64,000 bases of DNA from Ahaetulla prasina. Taxonomy: Eukaryota > Chordata > Lepidosauria > Squamata > Colubridae. The stretch covers positions 106,666,554 to 106,730,553 of the forward strand of contig NC_080539.1 in assembly GCF_028640845.1 (NCBI RefSeq). The letters are read 5' to 3'. The position numbers and the translations under genes were made by a program. Positions 57,054 to 64,000 of the stretch are shown here, in pieces; positions within the stretch are counted from its first letter, which is position 1; every line of letters starts with the position of its first letter. Below the pieces are notes generated by a model. The model saw nothing but the letters and a program-made list of their open reading frames with translations, was not told where the DNA came from and did not search any database.

Positions 57054-57734
57054 CCTGTGTTGCCATCGAGTTTGTGTCACTCTTAGAGACTATGTAGGTA
57101 AATTTCCTCCAGGATTTGGGTAGGTAAGTAAAGCACTTTTCAGGTTTTCTCCCCCCAAACATTGTAACTTTGGGTACATTTTTTAATTTCAAACCTGATG
57201 ATAGTTTCATTTTTCAAATATGTTTAACTATGAAAATTTTCAGAAAAGTCTACTTGCCTAGGTCTGATTTCTATAATCAGCACTGTAAAACAGGAAAATA
57301 AGGGTTTGGAGTTGAGTGTTGTAGTTACTCCCCAATCAGTTGCTTTCTCATAGTAACATATTAATATGATTCAGTTTTCCACAACCTTTAATCTGCAAGC
57401 CAATTACAACAATGAAAAACATACTCAGGTTGCATCATCCTTGCTTTTTCTCCTTGTAATTCTTTTTGCTCAGGTCCTGATTCTGATTTTTTTTACTTGC
57501 CTGAAGTATGAAAAATATTGTTTTATCATTAGTGAAGCATGCTTGATGCCTCCTGCAAGTTTTTTCTATAGAAAATTTGTATTTTCTCAGGGCAAAATGA
57601 TAGAGAAAACAGATATATGTATATTTTAATGATTATCTGCTGTTGTAATTTGAAGTGTGTGTGTGTGCATTTGATTAAATTTAAATTCTGTAACTATAAT
57701 ATTATTGTATGGTAATATACATTTCCTTGCACAG

Positions 57735-57926
57735 TCTGATAAAGAAGAGAAAGAAATTGTTTCTGAAGCTACTGAAAACACTGAAGATCGGAAAAGAGAG
57801 ACAAAAGAGGTGCAAACAAGTGAAATCAAAATAGAAAGAGTGCTTCAAAAAACTCCTAAGAAGATCAGGATAGTACAGGCTAAAGTTGTGCTTTTGGATG
57901 GCACAGAATATAGTTGTGACCTTGAG
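57735..57926 (+). CDS. EPB41L2: EPB41L2 second coding exon, end of the headpiece up to the FERM domain
   Basis: The acceptor (cttgcacag, ending 57734) and donor GAG|GTAAGC (57926/57927) bound 192 bases, 64 codons, phase 0 at both ends, corresponding to residues 143-206. The segment RETKEVQTSEIKIE and the end LLDGTEYSCDLE match mammalian 4.1G, where LLDGTEYSCDLE is the first strand of the FERM F1 lobe. The human headpiece up to this point is about 216 residues, so this one is about ten shorter. The next exon, expected to start with KHAKGQ, is not in the window. The gene therefore continues past the right edge. Confidence 0.95.
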
Positions 57927-58700
57927 GTAAGCTACTGAGCTTTATTTTTGTCTCTTAAGAAGTAGTAAGTGCAATATGTTTAGAGAAATGAGAACTAAAA
58001 CATGTAATGTGTTACATGTTAATAATATACAGCATCCCAATGCAAAGTAGATTTATATAAAATATAAGTACACAGTAGATTTATATAAAATCTTTTCAGT
58101 GTTGGGGTTTTAATTTTCTGTGTTTTTTTCCTAATGATCCATAGCATGGAATTTTTCTTTATAATAGTTATAAACAGTATTAATTTAGCCATCCACTATA
58201 ACCCCAAAAGCATTTTTTCTGGTTACTTACAAGCAGTTCAGTCCTCATGTATGAATTTAGGGTTTTTGCCCTAGTGTGCATTACTTTGTTTACTTAAACT
58301 GTACTTGTCATTTGGTAAACATTTACCAAATTTTAAAAAAATGTCTTTAGGATTTTCTTCATAGTCACTTGGTTCTTATGACGCCAGACTGCTTAATATT
58401 ATCCAGAAGTCAGTAGCATTTAACCCATGATAAATAGCCCATTTGTCATTTGTTCATAAGCCAACATCTTAAAAATCACTGCTCCAAGAATCTTCTTATG
58501 TCTTTCTATTAAAAAGTTATCCATTTAATCACTCTTTTGTATTTTTATCCAATTAGCAATCCATAAAAAGCATTTCTTCTTATCTTATGACCACTAAGTT
58601 TCAGAACCATTAATGAAGAACTTTGTTAAAGACATTTGAAAATTCAAGTATACAGTAACAGCAGTGTCACCTCCATCCAGGTCCTATTGTTTTCTTAGAA
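57927..58700. other. EPB41L2 intron 3, no features seen
   Basis: AT-rich intronic sequence. A short direct repeat 'gtagatttatataaaat' occurs at about 58048 and 58077. No exon is recognised. Confidence 0.45.
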
Positions 58701-58710
58701 AACTCTGAAA

Positions 58711-59120
58711 GTTTAGTTTAGTTTAGTTTATTCGTATTTGTATACCGCCCTATCTCCCGAAGGACTCAGGGCGGTTCACAGGCAGATAAAAACATTTATG
58801 TACAAATTAAGATAACCATTAAAAAACTTATTCTAAAAGCCAAATTCTTAAAAAATAATATAAATATTAAAACCAATTTAAAACCCCTATAAATTTAAAA
58901 TCTAGTCCAGTCCTGCACAGATGAAAAGATGTGTTTTAAGCTCGCGACGGAAGGTTCGGAGGTCCGGAAGTTGACGGAGTCCTGGGGGGAGTTCGTTCCA
59001 GAGGGTGGGAGCCCCCACAGAGAAGGCCCTTCCCCTGGGCGTCGCCAGACGACACTGCCTAGCTGACGGCACCCTGAGGAGTCCCTCTCTGTGAGAGCGC
59101 ACGGGTCGGTGAGAGGCATT
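58711..59120 (-). mobile_element. 5'-truncated CR1 LINE with TTTAG tail
   Basis: The minus strand encodes the CR1 ORF2 C-terminus (MRSHREGLLRVPSARQ to FRRELKTHLF) and a 3' UTR with the CCGCCCT...AGGGCGG hairpin (about 58746-58774 on the plus strand). A TTTAG repeat (58711-58731) abuts the 3' end. It lies antisense to EPB41L2 within intron 3. Confidence 0.85.
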
Positions 59121-60271
59121 CGGTAGCAGTAGGCACCAAAGGTTGGTGAATTAGGATCTGTTTATGCTAATTTTTCTTAAACAAAGCTTATTCTTCTATG
59201 AACCTATTTATTTTTTCTTTGATTACCACTTCTGTCAAGTGCCATAAAGCAGATGTTAAAATGGCAGGACTATAATTTCCTTTCCAGATCTTGTTAAATC
59301 TCTTTGAAACTTGGTATTATATCAATTACCTTCAATTTCTTTGGTACTGAACCTGTTTTGAATGTTAAACTACATACTTTTGGAGAGGATTAGCAATTAT
59401 CTTTGAAATTCAAATGTTTATTATATTGTACAGCTGATTAATAATAAGTTCTTTCATTTGAGTTTGACATGCATTTTTGTAGAAGATGCTCATATGTAAT
59501 TTATAAAACAGCTTTTTAGACATAGGTATGTACCCGAATTTATTAATTTATTAAAATCAGAATAAAAGTTTATAATGAATCTCATGTCAGCAGCACATTT
59601 TTACATAGTTTAATAGTTTTCTATTTTCTATAAAGGAACATTTTTACCAGCCATCTGAAATTCTCCTGATTAGTGGAACCGGCAGCCAGGCATGGGATGT
59701 ACTCTGTCTGATAGCCAATGGGACCGAGTCTGCAAGCTGACAAGCATCTCTTCCTTCTGCTTCCCAGCTTTCAGACTCAGTCTGATTGGGACAGACATGC
59801 CTCAAAGCTGCTCCAAGGAAGCCTTACCAGTGACTTACCACAGCCCTTATTAAATATATTTTGCTTTTCCTTGCTTGTTAGAATTGCAGAAACATATACA
59901 GGGATCACAATCCCTGATGGCATTGGGTATGTGAACAATTGTTATAGAAGGGGACAGAGTTTTTTAAATTATTCATAGAGATTAGTGTCAGTTCTATAAG
60001 TCTAGATTCTAAGCATTGCAAACCATTTACTGTGGATTGTTTCAACTTGCAACTGGTGTATTTTGGGGCATCTTCAGTCAGGAAAACAAGATTATATTAA
60101 TTTAATAATCCATGCTTGCTCACTGGATACATCTGATATCAAGGCAGCTTTTCCTTGATCCCTAACTAGTCAGAAAATTTACAGTTGAACAAAGTGGGCA
60201 AATTACTTTTTGTATTATTCGTTTTAATCAATGATTGAAACACATAATGCATCAATTTATTTATTTAAAAA
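59121..60271. other. EPB41L2 intron 3, no features seen
   Basis: Nothing recognisable is seen. Confidence 0.4.
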
Positions 60272-60655
60272 CAGAGTGGATAAAATCAATTTTTTTAAAA
60301 AAATCAAAAAATCAGATTTTTAAATTTAAATCAGATTTTTTTGGTTTAAATCAAATTTATTTTAATAAAAAATTTTGGAGTAAAATCTATCTAAATATAG
60401 TTTTCTATTTAAGATACATTAATAATTTACTTTATTCAGCATGAAATGGAACTCAATTATGTAGCATGAGGCTGTATACTCTAAAATATTGGGACTGTCA
60501 GTGAGTCAACAGCAGGTCAGAGGAGGAGCTGCTGTGGGAAAGAGATGACAGTTGTTCTTTAACAATTATAATTTAAATTGAGTTGGTTGAAATCAAGCCA
60601 CTTTACTAGTGATTTAAATCATGATTTAAATTGACTTGAAATCACATCCACCCTG
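60272..60655. mobile_element. hAT-like MITE with GATTTAAATC-rich interior
   Basis: A 384-bp element begins CAGAGTGGATAAAATCAATT and ends AAATCACATCCACCCTG, so its ends are imperfect inverted repeats. Flanking 8-mers tttaaaaa (60264-60271) and tttagaaa (60656-60663) match at 7 of 8 positions. Both ends contain repeated 'atttaaat' motifs that would pair. Confidence 0.7.
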
Positions 60656-60663
60656 TTTAGAAA

Positions 60664-62368
60664 CTTTAAGTGCTTCCAATTGTACATTTTGTGACATAAC
60701 TGTTTTCTACCACACTGTTTTGCTAACTCAAAATAAAATTTGTACTCATTTTGCTGATAAGAGCTGAGAGTAGGATTAGTTTAGATTCTCAAAGGAAAGC
60801 TGTGTGCAGAGGAGGGAACTTTGGTCATCTATTAATATCAAGAAGGGATTATTTGCCATGCGTTGTGTACCTCCCCCCCCCCAGTAATGTCATCAGGGAC
60901 CCCAAGGCTGGGCTTCCTATTATGACACCCTTTCTGAAAATTTTATCTCTTAAGACTAGGAAGGTTTCTTCCTTTGGCTGTTCTGGAGGGCTTTGGGAAA
61001 GAATTGGATATTGAATTGACTCATGATTCAGTAGTGCCAGGATGTATTTGTGGGAGGTCCAAATCCAATGGCACTGGCTCTTTAACACTTCATGATCTAC
61101 TGATCACAATGAGGCAGTTGGGTCTGGATAGAAGGATTACTTTAGATCTTTGTCCATCATTTTAGACACTCTTTTGTCTAAAAAATTTGCTAATTTGTAC
61201 TTAGTTCCTTCTGTCTTTCCTTCCCTGGTACATATATACAGAACATTTGCTTTTTTAAAAAAACTCGCCTACTAGTATGAATTTCCTGTCCCTAAGTTGT
61301 AAAGAAATATCTTTTCTGCTATACTTATAAAACCTGCTTCACTAATCATCAGTCAAGTCATATTCTTTGTGTTGGGAACATTCACATGCCCATGTAGAAC
61401 TCTTCAACTTCTAATTTTAAAATTGTTGTACATGTTAAATCAGCAAATTTTTCTGCCACAGAACCATCTATGGGACCACAGTGAGGAGTATTAATGCTTT
61501 TTGGCAGATAAAGTCACTTGGAGTTGGAATTTGACTTGCAGTGCAAGACACAAGTTGAGTTGCCCATAGCACAAATTTGTAAAGTCATTTGGACTGAATT
61601 CAGTTTTGTAACACTGAGTACATGGATAAGGTTCTTTAATCTGCTGGTTCAACCACATGATTGTTAAATCCTGGGCTCTCCTGAATTATCAGGGTGGCTT
61701 TGGAGATGTCCAACGGATAATTCCATGCATGTTATTCCATGTTATTATCGTTTTTGAGGTAGGCTGTAGTTCCTCCAGCTTTGGAATAGTTGATAGTATA
61801 TTCTCTTCTTAAGAGGCCATTACTGGAGCACTCCATTCAGGACAACCATCAACAACAAAAATCTCAACAGAAAAAGAACAAGGCAAAATGCACAATTTAC
61901 ACATTGTATTATTTCTGCTGATATTGGTGCCATGGCCAGAGTATGCTCTTGTTGTCATCTGTTCTTATTTACTACCCATTTTTGCTATATGAAGGAAAAG
62001 GTCAGGATGGAGTAATTTGTAACCTCTACCTAATGAACTCTTCAGTTTATATAGCAATGATGAAACTATTGCAAACAAAATCTGGAAGAACATCAGACAG
62101 TACAACTGCCTTTTCCAAATGACATTTTTTGGTGCCAAAGAAATCCTTACAATGTGGAATGAATGGAATCCTTCTGGGGCTTTTCAAGGGCAAATCCATA
62201 ATTCAATCAGGTGTTTAATGCCAGATCCCAACCAGCAAATTACATTTATTTATATTTACTTTATGGATCCTTAAGACATGCTAAGTTTGGAATACCAAAA
62301 ACAAGGTCTGTCTCATTTGTACTCTGCTCTGGCCTGATGAAGCATCCAAGCCAAGACCACAAGATTAT
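60664..62368. other. EPB41L2 intron 3, no features seen
   Basis: Nothing recognisable is seen. Confidence 0.4.
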
Positions 62369-62370
62369 GA

Positions 62371-62512
62371 TACCCTGTTTCCCCCAAAATAAGACAACCC
62401 CTGATAATAAGCCCAACCGGGCTTTTGAGTGCATGGCAATAAGGCCAATAAGGCTTATTTCAGGGTTCAAAAAAAAAGAAGAAGACGGGGTCTTATTTTC
62501 GGGAAAACACAT
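62371..62512. mobile_element. Mariner-like MITE of the CCCTGTTTCCCC type
   Basis: It starts CCCTGTTTCCCCCAAAATAA preceded by TA, and ends GTCTTATTTTCGGGAAAACAC, giving inverted ends of about 20 bp. The interior has 'aataagccc' and 'aaggcttatttcagggtt'. This short element is common in reptiles and other animals. Confidence 0.7.
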
Positions 62513-64000
62513 TTGTGCAAGCAAAAATACCAGACTCAAATGAAGATCCAGAGCTGCATAAATTGGTATTGAAAGACATATTGCAGTAGAAACTCTGTTT
62601 AGAAAAACAGTACAGGCAGTAGGAGATACCCAAAGCCATTTAATGAGCATAAAAGGTGTGGTGAGGAACTGCAGGAGATGCTCTTCAGAAATGGGAGAAT
62701 ATGAAGGATTTGAAGCAGGATAGAGTTGAACTATAACTTCTCAATGATGGTACCAGATAATGCACAGTGTTCAACTGTCATCTCAGTGTCATATTTTTAA
62801 ATAAAATAATAAATATGCCACTCATCTCACCAAATATGTCATCAAGTAATAACATTGTCATGATTCCAAGAATTGTATTTATCAATACAGTCATGCTTTG
62901 TTCTCACTATACATAGAGGACAAGGACAAACTATGGAAATGTGCTGATTTATTTGAAGAAACCAATATTCCAACATGGTTAGCTAAATGTCACTTTAAAC
63001 CAAGCAAAAAGAAGTGAAAATGTTGCAATATTCTTTAAAAAATGGCAGATCAACCACAGATGTTGCAATCAAAATGTTCTTTATAAAAAATGGGGGAAAA
63101 AACATATTTGTCTTGCTGCGCATCTCTCTTCTTTAATACAATGTTTTCATTTTAAGTTTAAAACCAAACCCATAGCAATCTGCCCATGCCCTTTCTGTTT
63201 CAGTGTTTTAGGTAAGAAAATATCTCTGAAAGGATGACCCCACGGATCAGAGGTTCCCTAGTTTCAATTAATAAGGCAGCAGATGCAGCTCAAATGATTG
63301 AAATTAGGCCACATTTCAACACTAGAATAACCTTGGAAAATGTTAACATTGACATTTATGACTTGCCTGAGAAATCTATGTAACCTATTGTGTTTATCAC
63401 TTTCCCTTTATGGAAATGTTACAGGTATATTTGTCCAAATTAAGAAACTTATTTTGTCTCTGACTGCTATGAAATATTTGAATGTTAAAAAGAAGAGTTG
63501 CAGCCAGGTCATAAGAATATTGCATCTTCACAAATATGTTTCAGACTATTTCCAGCTTCCTCTCTGCCCCTGCTTCCTTCTTATAGATGAATTACTTTCA
63601 GTCTTATGAAAGAGGAATAAATGTTAATGCTTAACATTTTCATTGCTGGTTCATGGTTTTTTGCAATTTAGTAGAACATAGGGTATAGTATTTGTTAATA
63701 AGTAGAAAATAATAAATACAGTAACTGCACCTTTTATTCATTGAATTAAAATATCTAAATATATGTTTGAGATTATGTACAAGCTTTATTATAGTTCATT
63801 TTAGGCACCCAATCATATAACTATTTATCAAGTCTAAAGAATGCCGTAATGAGATCTAGGCAACCAACGTATTGTAAAAACTCTTTCCAAAGCAAATACA
63901 ATTTTCATTACAGCGTTTTACACAGGGCATTCTGTTCTAATTAAAATGTTATGACAAGGACATTTAAATATGAGTGCATGGCTATATTTTATGCACGTCT
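62513..64000. other. EPB41L2 intron 3, no features seen
   Basis: AT-rich sequence to the window edge; no exon of the FERM domain is recognisable. Confidence 0.45.

Overview
This is a eukaryotic, AT-rich, repeat-filled window, most likely from a squamate reptile and probably a snake. The evidence is a Sauria-type tRNA-derived SINE, many CR1-type LINE 3' ends carrying a conserved hairpin, microsatellites joined to LINE tails (a pattern described for snake CR1/L3 LINEs), and two small hAT-like miniature element families rich in 'accggtt'. Real coding sequence is only about 1% of the window.

Genes. The one gene recognised from its protein sequence is EPB41L2 (protein 4.1G), on the + strand. Its promoter lies in a CpG island at about 29.4-30.5 kb. 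A non-coding first exon ends at a strong donor at 29982/29983. A 25.6-kb intron follows, then the first coding exon (55574-56013, ATG at 55588) and the second (57735-57926). Both coding exons are phase 0. The second ends just where the FERM domain starts, and the gene leaves the window at its right edge inside the next intron. A second CpG island at 4.85-5.55 kb contains a plausible minus-strand first coding exon (5185-5038) and a ZNF143/Staf-like promoter motif. In human the head-to-head neighbour of EPB41L2 is AKAP7, so this island is inferred to be the AKAP7 promoter; that rests on gene order, not on a recognised protein sequence.

Layout. 1-4.85 kb: probably intron 1 of the minus-strand gene, with a mariner-like MITE split by a CR1 insertion. 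4.85-5.55 kb: CpG island 1. 5.6-29 kb: intergenic, with hAT-like MITEs, a 609-bp solo LTR with an exact 5-bp target-site duplication, CR1, SINE and LINE fragments, and a 324-codon open reverse-transcriptase remnant. 29.4-31 kb: EPB41L2 CpG island and exon 1, followed by a long GA-rich purine tract and a GT repeat. 31-55.5 kb: EPB41L2 intron 1, containing more MITEs, a Helitron-like segment, and at 40.0-45.8 kb a strikingly recent mosaic of shuffled duplicated blocks, then an antisense LINE, a nested solo LTR and an hAT-Charlie-like element. 55.6-57.9 kb: coding exons. 57.9-64 kb: next intron, with CR1 and MITEs.

The most unusual structure is the 5.8-kb mosaic at 40030-45828. About eight blocks recur in different orders at almost 100% identity and are joined at a few short shared sequences. 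It could be a recent template-switching rearrangement or an assembly artefact; the sequence alone cannot decide. No RNA gene, CRISPR array or prokaryotic-type system was seen.
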